Of a DNA stretch of 42,120 nucleotides, positions 1-9,919 are shown piece by piece. A program made the translations under genes and the position numbers. The notes under the pieces are model-generated. The model saw only the letters and a program-made list of their open reading frames with translations, searched no databases and had not been told where the DNA came from. Each line of letters opens with the position of its first letter. Positions within the stretch are counted from its first letter, which is position 1. The DNA comes from Rhodospirillaceae bacterium (GTDB lineage: Bacteria > Pseudomonadota > Gammaproteobacteria > Steroidobacterales > Rariloculaceae), in contig JAHEEM010000007.1 of the NCBI GenBank assembly GCA_024640695.1, forward strand, positions 1 to 42,120, read 5' to 3'.

Positions 1-1
1 T

Positions 2-94
2 CCGATGGACGAGCTAGCGGCGATCGAATTCCTGCTGAGCAAGTTGCAGGATACCAAGACAAATTCCGACTTCTTTGAATCGATGAAGCGCTAG
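2..94 (+). CDS. rho: Transcription termination factor Rho, C-terminal fragment (5' end outside window)
   Basis: In-frame translation [30 protein letters not shown] matches the conserved Rho C-terminus (E. coli ...MDEIEAMEFLINKLAMTKTNDDFFEMMKRS). Confidence 0.85.
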   Translation, partial: PMDELAAIEFLLSKLQDTKTNSDFFESMKR

Positions 95-220
95 CCGAAG
101 AAGAAAACACGCGGCACAGTTCGGCGCTCACGATCGGCTCACACAGCGCATCGACCCCCCCCTGTAAGCTGTCCTTGGTCGCCGATTCTTGGCTTGTATT
201 GCGCCGGACTGTGCGGGCGT

Positions 221-1510
221 CTAGCCTTGCTGTTCGCGCGCGATCGCGCGGTAGCCGATATCCGTACGGAAGAAGACCCCGTCCCAGTGAATTGCTCGAG
301 CGGCCGCATAGCCGCGCTGCTGCGCGAGGGTAACGGTTTCGCCTAGCGCAACCGCGCACAAGACGCGACCACCGTCGGTGAGAACGCGGCCATCTTCCAT
401 GCGAGTTCCCGCATGGAAGACTTTGACGTCGCTGCCGAAGTCTTGATCCAGACCGCGGATCTCTCTGCCCTTGGCGTACTTCTCCGGGTAACCGGCGCTG
501 GCCATGACAATGCCGAGCGCTGCGCGTGGGTCCCATTGGGCCGGCTCACTCGTGAGCGTACCGTCGAAGCTGCGCAGACAGAGCTCGACGAGGTCGGACT
601 GCAGTCGCATCAGAATCGGCTGTGTTTCCGGGTCTCCGAAGCGACAGTTGAACTCCAGAACCCGCGGCACACCGTCCGCGCCGATCATGACGCCGGCATA
701 CAGAAAACCGCGGTAGGCGATACCATCCGCCTGGAGACCCTCCACCGTCGGCCGCATGATGTCCTGCATGATTCGCTCGTGCATCTGCTCGGTTACAACC
801 GGCGCCGGCGAGTAGGCGCCCATACCGCCGGTGTTCGGGCCCTGGTCGCCGTCGTCGCGGGTCTTATGGTCCTGCGAGCTTGCGAGCGGCAGAACGGCCG
901 TGCCATCGACCATCGCGATGAAGCTTGTTTCTTCGCCGCGGAGAAATTCCTCGAGCACGACTGTTGCACCGGCGCTGCCAAACACACGTTGCTCGAGCAT
1001 CGTCGCTACGGCGGCCTCAGCTTCGGCGACCGTCTCCGCGATAATGACGCCCTTGCCGGCCGCCAGTCCGTCCGCCTTAACGACGATTGGCGCGCCCTTG
1101 TCGTGGATATAGGCCAGTGCTGGCGCGAGCTCCTGAAATGACGCAGATGCGGCCGTCGGTATCGCGTGGCGGGCGAGGAATTCCTTGGTGTATGCCTTCG
1201 ATCCTTCAAGTTGCGCAGCGGCCGCGGTGGGTCCGAAACACTTAAGGCCGGCAGCCTCGAAACGGTCGGTGATGCCGGCTACGAGTGGCTGCTCAGGGCC
1301 TACGATTGTCAGATCGACGCGCTCGCTCTGCGCAAGAAGGAGGAGTGCCGCCAAGTCATCGGCCCTGACAGCGACGTTGCGGACCTTGGCTTCGCGATGC
1401 GTGCCCGCATTGCCGGGCGCGACCAGGACCTCGTTCACGCGCTGCGACTGGGCGACTTTCCATGCCAGCGCATGCTCGCGACCGCCGCCGCCCACGATCA
1501 GAATCTTCAT
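221..1510 (-). CDS. purD: Phosphoribosylamine--glycine ligase
   Basis: MKILIVGGGGREHALAWK N-terminus, ATP-grasp motifs, full length 429 aa; next to purH. Confidence 0.98.
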   Translation of the reverse strand: MKILIVGGGGREHALAWKVAQSQRVNEVLVAPGNAGTHREAKVRNVAVRADDLAALLLLAQSERVDLTIVGPEQPLVAGITDRFEAAGLKCFGPTAAAAQLEGSKAYTKEFLARHAIPTAASASFQELAPALAYIHDKGAPIVVKADGLAAGKGVIIAETVAEAEAAVATMLEQRVFGSAGATVVLEEFLRGEETSFIAMVDGTAVLPLASSQDHKTRDDGDQGPNTGGMGAYSPAPVVTEQMHERIMQDIMRPTVEGLQADGIAYRGFLYAGVMIGADGVPRVLEFNCRFGDPETQPILMRLQSDLVELCLRSFDGTLTSEPAQWDPRAALGIVMASAGYPEKYAKGREIRGLDQDFGSDVKVFHAGTRMEDGRVLTDGGRVLCAVALGETVTLAQQRGYAAARAIHWDGVFFRTDIGYRAIAREQQG

Positions 1511-1515
1511 TGGGT

Positions 1516-3087
1516 TTAGTGCCGAAAATGGCGCATATGCGTGAGGATCATCGCCAAGTCATGCTCGTTTGCCGCATCAATCACTTCCTGATCGCGCATG
1601 GAGCCGCCCGGATGGATCACCGCAGTGATGCCGTTGCCGGCCGCCGTGTCGATGCTGTCCCGGAATGGGAAGAACGCATCCGAGGCCATGACCGCGCCGC
1701 GAAGTTCTAGACCCTCATCGGCAGCCTTCATCGCGGCGATCCGTGCGCTGACGACGCGGCTCATCTGGCCGGCGCCAACTCCCAGTGTCTGGCAATTTCT
1801 CGCGTAGACAATTGCGTTTGACTTTACATACTTGGCGACAGTCCAGGCGAAGCGTAGATCCTTCAACTCAACTGGACTCGGCTCGCGCTTGGTTGCGACG
1901 AGCGCCTCGACGTCGGCGAGCGTGCCCGTATCCCGGTCCTGCACGAGCAATCCGCCTTCGACCGTTCGTAGGTCCCAGGCAAGGGTCCGCTGACCTGCCA
2001 TGGCATCGGTGCTGCCGGTCTCCAGAACACGCGTGTTCTTTTTCTTGTTAAGCAGGGCACGGGCGCCGGCCTCGACTTCGGGTGCAACGATGACATCGAC
2101 GAGTTGCTGCGCGACGATAGCAGCTGCTGTTGCTTCGTCTAGCGCACGGTTGAACGCGATGATTCCGCCGAACGCGGAGGTCGGATCGGTGCGGTACGCA
2201 GCCTCATAGGCCTCTAATGGCGATGCAGCGAGAGCGACGCCGCAAGGATTGGCATGCTTGACGATCACGCAAGCCGTTGCCTCGAAGGACTTTACGCACT
2301 GCAGTGCCGCATCGGCGTCGGCAATGTTGTTGAACGAAAGCGGTTTGCCTTGCAGCTGCCGTGCTCCGGTAATCGTGCCGGGCGCTGCGTCACCGTGACG
2401 ATAAACGGCAGCCTGTTGATGAGGATTCTCGCCGTAGCGCAGCTCTTGCGTCCGGCGCCAGCCGAGGACGAGCGTCTCGGGAAACAGCTCCTTAGGGGAG
2501 TACTGCTTGTGCAGGTAGCCGCTGATTGCTGCGTCGTACTGCGCGGTATGCGCGAAGACCTTGACCGCGAGTTGCTGGCGCAGGCCGGTATCATCGTTTG
2601 ACGCCAGCGCGGCGATCACTCGGCCGTAGTCGTCGGGATCCACGACGACGAAGAGCCGCTCGTGGTTCTTTGCCGCGGCTCGGAGCATGGCCGGGCCGCC
2701 GATGTCGATGTTTTCGATTGCTCTATCCAATGTGCAGTCCGCTGCGGCGGTGGTCGCCTCGAACGGATAGAGATTGACCGCGAGCAGGTCGATCTGGCCG
2801 ATGCCGTGCTCCGCTAGGACCTGGTCGTCGATGCCGGCCCGCGCGAGCAGGCCGCCGTGAACCGCAGGGTGTAGGGTCTTGACTCTGCCGTCCATGATCT
2901 CGGGAAAGCCCGTCACCGCAGAGACGTCGAGGACATCTATTCCCGCTTCCCGCAGAGTCTTTGCGGTGCCGCCCGTCGAGAGGATTTCAAACGAAAGCTT
3001 TACGAGCTCGCGTGCGAACTCGACGAGACCATGTTTATTGGAAACGCTTAGTAAAGCTCTGCGGCGTTGCTCTGGTGCTGGGCTCAT
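1516..3087 (-). CDS. purH: Bifunctional AICAR formyltransferase/IMP cyclohydrolase
   Basis: [33 protein letters not shown] and C-terminal [31 protein letters not shown] are diagnostic of PurH; 523 aa. Confidence 0.98.
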   Translation of the reverse strand: MSPAPEQRRRALLSVSNKHGLVEFARELVKLSFEILSTGGTAKTLREAGIDVLDVSAVTGFPEIMDGRVKTLHPAVHGGLLARAGIDDQVLAEHGIGQIDLLAVNLYPFEATTAAADCTLDRAIENIDIGGPAMLRAAAKNHERLFVVVDPDDYGRVIAALASNDDTGLRQQLAVKVFAHTAQYDAAISGYLHKQYSPKELFPETLVLGWRRTQELRYGENPHQQAAVYRHGDAAPGTITGARQLQGKPLSFNNIADADAALQCVKSFEATACVIVKHANPCGVALAASPLEAYEAAYRTDPTSAFGGIIAFNRALDEATAAAIVAQQLVDVIVAPEVEAGARALLNKKKNTRVLETGSTDAMAGQRTLAWDLRTVEGGLLVQDRDTGTLADVEALVATKREPSPVELKDLRFAWTVAKYVKSNAIVYARNCQTLGVGAGQMSRVVSARIAAMKAADEGLELRGAVMASDAFFPFRDSIDTAAGNGITAVIHPGGSMRDQEVIDAANEHDLAMILTHMRHFRH

Positions 3088-3404
3088 GCGTCGAGAAGCT
3101 TGTAAGCTATGAGCTTCTTGCGCAACGTTCCCCGGTTGATGCCCAGTATCTCTGCGGCTTCGCTCTGATTGCCGCCCGCGTAATCCAGGATGGTCCTGAA
3201 CAACGGTCTCTCGACTTCGCCCATTACGAGCTTGTAGAGATCTGCTGGCCGGTGGCCGTTGAGAGTCTCAAGATAACCGCGCAGGGCATCGTCGGTGAGC
3301 GCACTCAGCGACTGATTCTTGCCAGCCATCGGTGCCGTGGGTGCCGCGGATTTCTTTTTCTTTCTTTGCTTGGGCGTTTTCTTGGTGCTTGTCGTTTTCG
3401 CCAC
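3084..3404 (-). CDS. fis: DNA-binding protein Fis with a lysine-rich N-terminal extension
   Basis: C-terminal [27 protein letters not shown] is the Fis HTH. GTG start at 3404 preceded by GGGGAG with 6-nt spacing. ATGA overlap with purH. Confidence 0.9.
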   Translation of the reverse strand: MAKTTSTKKTPKQRKKKKSAAPTAPMAGKNQSLSALTDDALRGYLETLNGHRPADLYKLVMGEVERPLFRTILDYAGGNQSEAAEILGINRGTLRKKLIAYKLLDA

Positions 3405-4413
3405 TGCGTTCTCCCCATGAACGCTCAGGTTCGGCCAAGGCCTCGCCGTATGTTTGTTCGAAAAACCTGCGAGTCAACGTGAGCTGGTCGCGCGCCGTCT
3501 CGGCAGCCATGACGCGTTCACGAAACAGACGCCCATCACGCTGGTGCTGTGTATACCAGACCAAATGCTTGCGGCTAACGCGAACGCCTGTGGACTCGCC
3601 GTAAAAACTATACAGGCTGTCGAGGTGTTCCAGAATGATATCACGGACACTAAACAAAGATAGATCCGTTTTTTCCGCTGGAAAATTTTTCAGATGCGCA
3701 AGCACATCGCGAAATATCCAAGGTTGTCCGCGTGCCGCTCGACCGATCATGATGCCGTCTGCGCCGGTGTGCTCCAGGACGGCGCGGGCCTTCGCCGCGC
3801 TGTCGATGTCTCCGTTTGCGATGACGGGAATTGCAACCGATTGTTTGATGTCGCGAATCGTGTCGTACTCTGCATGACCGGCAAATCGGCACGCGCGCGT
3901 TCGACCGTGCACGGTCAGTGCGGCGATGCCCTCGTCTTCGGCAATCCGCGCAATCGTTAAGCCATTTCGCAGTTCGGGCGACCAGCCGGTCCTGATCTTA
4001 GCGGTCACGGGTACTCCCGCCTGGCTGACGACGCGCGCGAATATTCTTGCAACAAGTGCCGGGTCCTTGAGCAGCGCTGATCCCGCGAGGCGCCGGCAAA
4101 CCTTTTTCGCCGGGCAACCTAGGTTGATGTCGATAGCATCCGCGCCGAGATCCGCTGCTTGCCGCGCCGCTTGCGCGAGCATCTCCGGGTCGTAGCCTGC
4201 GATCTGTATGATCTGAGTCGTCCGCGTGCCCCAGCGCCGCAGACGGCTTCGAGATTTCTTGCTGTTCCATAGGCCGATGTCGGCGCTCACCATCTCTCCG
4301 GGCGTCAGTCCGGCGCCCAGGCGGGCGCACAGATCTCGGAACGGCGGGTCAGATATGCCCGCCATCGGTGCAAGCGCAAGGTTATTCGGAAACTCCAGAC
4401 CGGCAATGCGCAT
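3268..4413 (-). CDS. dusB: tRNA-dihydrouridine synthase B
   Basis: LAPMAGISDPPFRDLCARLGAGL, DINLGCPAKKVCRRLAGSALL, LTVHGRTRACRF, ANGDI motifs; standard dusB-fis gene order. Confidence 0.93.
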   Translation of the reverse strand: MRIAGLEFPNNLALAPMAGISDPPFRDLCARLGAGLTPGEMVSADIGLWNSKKSRSRLRRWGTRTTQIIQIAGYDPEMLAQAARQAADLGADAIDINLGCPAKKVCRRLAGSALLKDPALVARIFARVVSQAGVPVTAKIRTGWSPELRNGLTIARIAEDEGIAALTVHGRTRACRFAGHAEYDTIRDIKQSVAIPVIANGDIDSAAKARAVLEHTGADGIMIGRAARGQPWIFRDVLAHLKNFPAEKTDLSLFSVRDIILEHLDSLYSFYGESTGVRVSRKHLVWYTQHQRDGRLFRERVMAAETARDQLTLTRRFFEQTYGEALAEPERSWGERSGENDKHQENAQAKKEKEIRGTHGTDGWQESVAECAHRRCPARLS

Positions 4414-4428
4414 TGGGTCGTGCTGCCT

Positions 4429-5928
4429 TTACTCGAACACGCGATCGGCCGCGCAGCGCACGCGGCCACCCTCGGTCTCCAGGCACACGTCAAGCTCGAA
4501 ACCGGACGCATCGACGCCAGGGTCGACGACCGCGAGGTTTGCCGGCACGGCCGCGCCGGCGGTCATGAGCTCCGCGGCGTCCGAATCCGACGCCAGGTAC
4601 TCGCTCGGCAAAAACACGCGGCTGCCGATCACGGCCTCCCAGCGATCCTTGAGCTCGAGCTGAAGACTCGGATAGGGCTGAGCCTTGGGACCCCGGTTGC
4701 GAATCTGCGCGGTGATGTGCAGATTGTCGGCACCCGTATCGTCGGGTCCGGCGGTAGCGGCCCAGTTCGTAATCTCGTATTGCTGGAGATCCCATGCCGG
4801 CAGGATCTCGAGCCCTAGAAGACCGTAAGTCGTTTGCATGACTCCGCCGATCAGGGGCCGGCTCGCCAGGGCGGTGCGATTGTGGTGCACGACCTGCAGC
4901 GCCAGCAACAGTGCCAGAGCGGCTGCGCCGATGATCCAAGGCCGCGATGCTCGGTCGGCGGGCCGCAGCTGCCCGAACTCTGCCTCGAGTTCGGCAACGA
5001 GATCAGGCTCGGCCGATAGCGTCGCGTCGATTTCCTCGGCGCTGATGATGGTCTCGGTATCGAGCTCATCGTCGAGCTCATCGGCAGGCTCGATGCTCGG
5101 CTCCTGGGCCTGGCGCGCGTGTGCCGTGCTGGCTTCGGGTAGACCGAGCTCGGCGCTACCGGGAATCTGGTCGTGCTCCGCTACCGAAAGCAGGGTTTCA
5201 CGCTCGCCCGAATCCTGGGAAGTTAGCGAGATTTGCTCGCCGAGAACCCAAAACTTGGGATCTTCAGGCTCGCTGGTGGCATCCAAGTCCTCCGGCACTG
5301 CTTCTGCCTGCTCGGTCGGCGTCGCCTCGTCCCGCTCAGCCACGACCTCTTCGGTTGCCGGGGCATTGCCCGGCACTGAGCGTTCGATCTCGCTCAGCAG
5401 CTGAGCCCACTCGTCGACTGGCGCTTCGAAATGCAGCGATTCGGGCTCTTCCTGGACCGCGTCTGCGGTCTGTGGGGTAAGCGCAGGCTCCGCCGTCGCT
5501 TCCGGCTCCAAGGCTTGAGCGGAGCCCGGTTCGGCGGGCGACTCCGCCGGGGACGCCGCAGCTGGGTCGAGCCTAAGTTTCTCGGGCGGCTCAGGTGGCA
5601 GGGTATCGGCCGGCTCTGCGGCAGCATCTGTATCGGCGTCCGACGCTAAGTCCTCGGCCGGCGATTCGAGCCCGATAACCTCGTCGGCGTCGCTGAGATC
5701 TGGGCTCGAGATCTCCTCGATGCTGGCGAGTTCTTTGGTCTGCAGCGTGGGCGATAGGACTTCGTCATCGTTCCGCATCCCCTCGTCCAGGGCGTCCTGG
5801 CGCAGGCCCGAATAGGCGCTGAATACGGTGGCGCAGCTGCCACAGCGCACGGCGCCGTTGGCGACCCGTAAGGTGTCGGCGGAGATGCGGAAGGTCGTTT
5901 GGCAGCTAGGGCAGCGCGTAAACAGCAT
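4429..5928 (-). CDS. Zinc-ribbon and DUF3426 domain-containing membrane protein
   Basis: N-terminal CPSCQTTFRIS...VRCGSCATVFSA zinc ribbon, long acidic linker, one TM segment (WIIGAAALALLLALQVV), C-terminal DUF3426-like region; located between prmA and dusB. Confidence 0.85.
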   Translation of the reverse strand: MLFTRCPSCQTTFRISADTLRVANGAVRCGSCATVFSAYSGLRQDALDEGMRNDDEVLSPTLQTKELASIEEISSPDLSDADEVIGLESPAEDLASDADTDAAAEPADTLPPEPPEKLRLDPAAASPAESPAEPGSAQALEPEATAEPALTPQTADAVQEEPESLHFEAPVDEWAQLLSEIERSVPGNAPATEEVVAERDEATPTEQAEAVPEDLDATSEPEDPKFWVLGEQISLTSQDSGERETLLSVAEHDQIPGSAELGLPEASTAHARQAQEPSIEPADELDDELDTETIISAEEIDATLSAEPDLVAELEAEFGQLRPADRASRPWIIGAAALALLLALQVVHHNRTALASRPLIGGVMQTTYGLLGLEILPAWDLQQYEITNWAATAGPDDTGADNLHITAQIRNRGPKAQPYPSLQLELKDRWEAVIGSRVFLPSEYLASDSDAAELMTAGAAVPANLAVVDPGVDASGFELDVCLETEGGRVRCAADRVFE

Positions 5929-6018
5929 GGGCCCTCATCGGGTCTGTCGCGGCTCAGGCCGCATACTATATCGCCTCGAGATCGCCCGTGCGTCAGCTCG
6001 AGTATCGTCCGCTGGCGC

Positions 6019-6924
6019 TCAACGCAGCGGGTCGCTTGCTATCAGGCAGGCCCAGCCCTCACGCTCGCGCGTCTCGAGGCGAGCGAAATGCGCCGCATAC
6101 ACCGCGCGAACCTGAGCGTGCTGCTCGAGCAGGATACCTGTCAGGACGAGCGTGCCCGAGCTGTCTGCGAGCCCTGCCAGCCGCGGCGCGAGCTCGATCA
6201 ACGGTCCGGACAGAATGTTCGCGAGCACGATGTCGGCGCTCGTGGCAGGCAGCTCATCGGGGCGCCCGACCCAGATCTGCGCGTCTACGGCATTTAGTGC
6301 CGCATTCGCTGTCGTTGCCTCGAGGGCCTGAGGCTCGATGTCGACCGCCCATGCGCGGGCGGCCCCCAAGCACATTGCTGAAACCGCGAGTATCCCCGAG
6401 CCGCAACCATAATCGATCACCGTGGCCCCTGGGACGAGCTCTGCATCGAGCCATTCCAGACACAGCCGCGTCGTCGGGTGTTCCCCTGTTCCGAATCCGA
6501 GGCCACGGTTGAGACGCACGACGGTGCGATCCTCCGGTAGATGCGTGGCTTGCGCCGCCGTGATCATGAGCCGTCGGCCGAGCCGGATCTCTGGCGGGGC
6601 GGCGGTCAAAGCGGTGGCCCAATCGGCGTCCTTGAGTGTCACTATCGCAATATTGATATCGGCACCCAGGCTCTGCGACAGCACACGCTTCGCCCGCGTA
6701 AGATCGACATCGTCTGCAAATAATGCGCGAATGCGCGTGAGTCTCCAGACCGGCGTCGTGCCGGGCTCGGGCTCGAGGACCTCGTCGCTGCCGGCACCCA
6801 GGAGCGTCAGGCTCAGGGCGCCCAGCAAGCCGAGCATCGCCTCGGCTTGCGGCAGCTGCAGCGCGGGCAGCTCCAGCTCGAAACCAAAGATCTCGCCAGT
6901 CTGGGCGGGCTGGTGCGAGCTCAC
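6019..6924 (-). CDS. prmA: Ribosomal protein L11 methyltransferase
   Basis: GLGFGTGEHPTTRLCLEWL, VIDYGCGSGILAVSA, DIVLANILSGPLIELAP motifs. Confidence 0.96.
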   Translation of the reverse strand: MSSHQPAQTGEIFGFELELPALQLPQAEAMLGLLGALSLTLLGAGSDEVLEPEPGTTPVWRLTRIRALFADDVDLTRAKRVLSQSLGADINIAIVTLKDADWATALTAAPPEIRLGRRLMITAAQATHLPEDRTVVRLNRGLGFGTGEHPTTRLCLEWLDAELVPGATVIDYGCGSGILAVSAMCLGAARAWAVDIEPQALEATTANAALNAVDAQIWVGRPDELPATSADIVLANILSGPLIELAPRLAGLADSSGTLVLTGILLEQHAQVRAVYAAHFARLETREREGWACLIASDPLR

Positions 6925-6927
6925 CGC

Positions 6928-8271
6928 TTACTTGAGCCCGAGCCGTTTTTCCAGATAGTGGATATCGGTGCCGCCGGTCTTGAACGCGGCATGTTGGAAG
7001 ATCTCCTGATGCAAGGCCACGTTGGTTCGAATACCTTCGATAACGATCTCGCTGAGCGCGGTCGTCATGCGGGCGATCGCGGAGCGCCGGTTCTCGCCGT
7101 GCGCGATGAGCTTGCCGATCAGTGAATCATAGTACGGCGGCACGGCATAGCCGCTGTAGATGTGGCTGTCCGTCCGGATACCGGGTCCGCCCGGTGCGTG
7201 CCATAGTTGCACGGTGCCCGGCGAGGGCATGAAGGTTTTCGGGTCCTCGGCATTGATGCGGCATTCGATTGCATGTCCCCACCAGTGGATATCCCCTTGT
7301 GACCATGGCAGCCGCTCGCCGCTCGCGACGAGTAGCTGAGTCTTGACAATGTCGCAGCCTGTGACCATCTCCGTGACCGGATGTTCGACCTGCACGCGGG
7401 TGTTCATTTCAATAAAGAAGAACTCGCCGTGCTGGTAGAGAAACTCGAACGTCCCGGCGCCACGGTAGCCGATGTCGGAGCAGGCCTGCGCACAGCGCTC
7501 GCCGATCGCGTTGCGTACATCTTCGGTGATGCCAGGCGCCGGCGCTTCCTCGACGACTTTCTGATGGCGGCGCTGCATCGAGCAGTCGCGCTCACCGAGA
7601 TGGATTGCGTTGCCATGGTGATCGGCGAGAACCTGAAACTCGATGTGGCGGGGCGTCTCGAGAAATTTCTCCATATAGACCTGATCGTTAGCGAACGCGG
7701 AGAGCGCCTCGCTCTTGGTAATCGCAATCGCGTTAAGCAGCGATGCCTCGCTGTGCACGACTCGCATGCCTCGGCCGCCCCCGCCGCCGGCGGCTTTGAT
7801 GATTACGGGGTAACCGATCTCGCGCGCGAGCCGGAGGTTGTCGTCGCCATCATCCGTGAGCGGTCCGTCGGAGCCCGGCACGCAGGCGACCCCGGCCTGC
7901 TTCATGGCCCGGATGGCGGAGACCTTGTCGCCCATGAGCCGAATCGTCTCGGGTTTGGGGCCGATGAAGGTAAACCCGCTCTCCACAACCCGTTCGGCGA
8001 AATCGGCATTCTCCGACAGGAAGCCGTAACCGGGATGGATGGCGGTTGCGTCGGTGACCTCCGCAGCCGCGATGATCGCCGGCATGTTCAGATAGCTCAG
8101 AGTCGATGCGGGCGGTCCAATACAGACCGTCTCGTCGGCCAATAGGACATGTTTGAGATTCGCGTCGGCGGTGGAGTGCACGGCTACGGTCTTGATACCG
8201 AGCTCTTTGCACGCCCTGAATATCCGCAGAGCTATTTCCCCGCGGTTGGCGATGAGAACTTTTTCGAGCAT
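6928..8271 (-). CDS. accC: Acetyl-CoA carboxylase, biotin carboxylase subunit
   Basis: [36 protein letters not shown]-grasp biotin carboxylase motifs; 447 aa. Confidence 0.98.
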   Translation of the reverse strand: MLEKVLIANRGEIALRIFRACKELGIKTVAVHSTADANLKHVLLADETVCIGPPASTLSYLNMPAIIAAAEVTDATAIHPGYGFLSENADFAERVVESGFTFIGPKPETIRLMGDKVSAIRAMKQAGVACVPGSDGPLTDDGDDNLRLAREIGYPVIIKAAGGGGGRGMRVVHSEASLLNAIAITKSEALSAFANDQVYMEKFLETPRHIEFQVLADHHGNAIHLGERDCSMQRRHQKVVEEAPAPGITEDVRNAIGERCAQACSDIGYRGAGTFEFLYQHGEFFFIEMNTRVQVEHPVTEMVTGCDIVKTQLLVASGERLPWSQGDIHWWGHAIECRINAEDPKTFMPSPGTVQLWHAPGGPGIRTDSHIYSGYAVPPYYDSLIGKLIAHGENRRSAIARMTTALSEIVIEGIRTNVALHQEIFQHAAFKTGGTDIHYLEKRLGLK

Positions 8272-8726
8272 CAGTCTTCTACGATGAAAAGTACTTGGTC
8301 GAACTCGACCGGCTCACCGTTATCGGCCAGGATGCTGACCACCCTCCCGGAAACCGATGCCTCGATCTGATTCATCATCTTCATCGCCTCGATGATGCAC
8401 AGGGTGTCCCCGGCTTTGACCTCAGAGCCGATCTGGACGAATGGCTTGGCGCCCGGCGCTGGCGCGCCGTAGTACGTCCCCACCATGGGTGCCTTGATCT
8501 CGTGGCCTCGATTCGGCGGTTCCGAGATGGTTTCCTGGGCGGCTACCGCCGACGCTACAGGCGCAGCCAGCACGGCGGCCTGCGGCATCGTGGGTAGACT
8601 GTAGACTGGTGCCTCGCGCGAATAGCGGCTGATGCGAACCGACTCTTCTCCTTCGGAGATCTCGATCTCCGCGATGCCGGATTCCTCGAGCAGCTCTATG
8701 AGTTTTTTTACTTTTCGGATATCCAC
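8271..8726 (-). CDS. accB: Acetyl-CoA carboxylase biotin carboxyl carrier protein
   Basis: [34 protein letters not shown] and biotinylation motif [17 protein letters not shown] junction with accC. Confidence 0.98.
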   Translation of the reverse strand: MDIRKVKKLIELLEESGIAEIEISEGEESVRISRYSREAPVYSLPTMPQAAVLAAPVASAVAAQETISEPPNRGHEIKAPMVGTYYGAPAPGAKPFVQIGSEVKAGDTLCIIEAMKMMNQIEASVSGRVVSILADNGEPVEFDQVLFIVED

Positions 8727-8735
8727 TACGAGTCC

Positions 8736-9176
8736 TCACTTAGCCAAGTGACGTTCGGCTGCGATCAACGCGAGCTCGTAGCTCGTGATGCCGAAGCCGG
8801 TGACGGTGCCGACCGCGATGTCGGCGAAGTAGGAGCGCTGCCTGAAATCCTCGCGCGCGGCGACGTTTGACAGGTGAATCTCTACGAATGGTATGCCGAC
8901 CGCCAGGAGCGCGTCGCGCAGCACCACGCTGGTATGCGTGAAGGCCGCCGGGTTGAATAAGATGAAGTCGATGGCCTCCTCGCGAGCGGCATGGATGCGC
9001 TTGACGAGCTCGTGCTCGGCGTCGCTCTGAAAGCAGGTCAGCTCCTGACCGTGGGCCGTCGCGAGCCCTGCGAGGCGCTGCTCGATCTCCGCCAGCGTGG
9101 TACGGCCATACACCGACGGTTCGCGCTGACCGAGCAGACTCAGGTTGGGGCCATTTAGAAGCAGTATTCGGGACAT
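8736..9176 (-). CDS. aroQ: 3-dehydroquinate dehydratase type II
   Basis: [24 protein letters not shown]...[10 protein letters not shown]...[16 protein letters not shown]; the longer ORF start at 9191 is less likely. Confidence 0.96.
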   Translation of the reverse strand: MSRILLLNGPNLSLLGQREPSVYGRTTLAEIEQRLAGLATAHGQELTCFQSDAEHELVKRIHAAREEAIDFILFNPAAFTHTSVVLRDALLAVGIPFVEIHLSNVAAREDFRQRSYFADIAVGTVTGFGITSYELALIAAERHLAK

Positions 9177-9274
9177 AGCGCAAGATAGCACCCTGATTGG
9201 CGCTATTCTACATATTATCGCCGCAGATAACGGGGGATAATGTTGATTTGTGGGCTAGGTCCGGTCGAGGTCGG

Positions 9275-9910
9275 CTAGATCCGGCCGGCCACGCGTGCGC
9301 GCGCTTCGTCGAGCTCGATCGCTCCAGCGCGAAGGTCGGCAAGCACGGCGGCGAGATTTTCGAGGTCTTCTGGGTGAATCTCACCCGTGTGCACGCCGAG
9401 CACGTTCCGGTCTGGATCCGTGAAGACTGTGAACGGTAGCGCGAAGAAGTCGATGCCGAATGATGCTGCCGCCTCCATCGCATCCGCCTCGCCGATCAAT
9501 TGCGGATAGTTGAAGCCCATGTCGGCAGCGAAGGCCTTGACCGGTTCCAGTCGATCGACGGCAATCCCCACGACTTGAACTCCGTCATCCTCATGCGTGG
9601 TTTGAAATTCCTTCAGAAGCGGAATCTCTCTGAGGCATGGCGCGCACCAGGTGGCCCAGAAGTTAATGATGAGCGCTCGATCGGGCCAATCGAGGATGGA
9701 GCGCTGCTCACCGCTCAGCGTGGCGAGCGAAAACTCTGGGAGCACACCTAAGGCACTGGTGGTAGGCTCCAGTTCATCCGTTGCGGTGTCTGCAGCAACC
9801 GGTGCGGCGACCTGCTCGGGCGGGATGGCCCGATAGGCGACGTAGCCAAGAATCGCGGCCCCGCTCAGCGCGAGCGCAATGAGCGCGGAGTTTTTCATCG
9901 AGCTTGCCAT
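9275..9910 (-). CDS. TlpA/ResA-like periplasmic thioredoxin-fold protein
   Basis: N-terminal signal anchor and INFWATWCAPCLREIPLLKEF (WCAPC active site). Confidence 0.9.
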   Translation of the reverse strand: MASSMKNSALIALALSGAAILGYVAYRAIPPEQVAAPVAADTATDELEPTTSALGVLPEFSLATLSGEQRSILDWPDRALIINFWATWCAPCLREIPLLKEFQTTHEDDGVQVVGIAVDRLEPVKAFAADMGFNYPQLIGEADAMEAAASFGIDFFALPFTVFTDPDRNVLGVHTGEIHPEDLENLAAVLADLRAGAIELDEARARVAGRI

Positions 9911-9919
9911 GGCTGGCAG

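Noticed and set aside
237-250. 14-bp palindrome CGCGCGATCGCGCG
   Set aside because: Lies within the purD coding end, has no T-tract, and is plausible by chance in GC-rich DNA.
413-1141. 242-aa ORF antisense to purD
   Set aside because: No recognisable domain; purD is unambiguous on the minus strand.
4429-5928. Frequent GAGCTCGAG-like motifs across the window as a possible dispersed repeat
   Set aside because: They fall in coding frames and reflect Glu-Leu-Glu codon usage (GAG/CTC) rather than a mobile or regulatory repeat.
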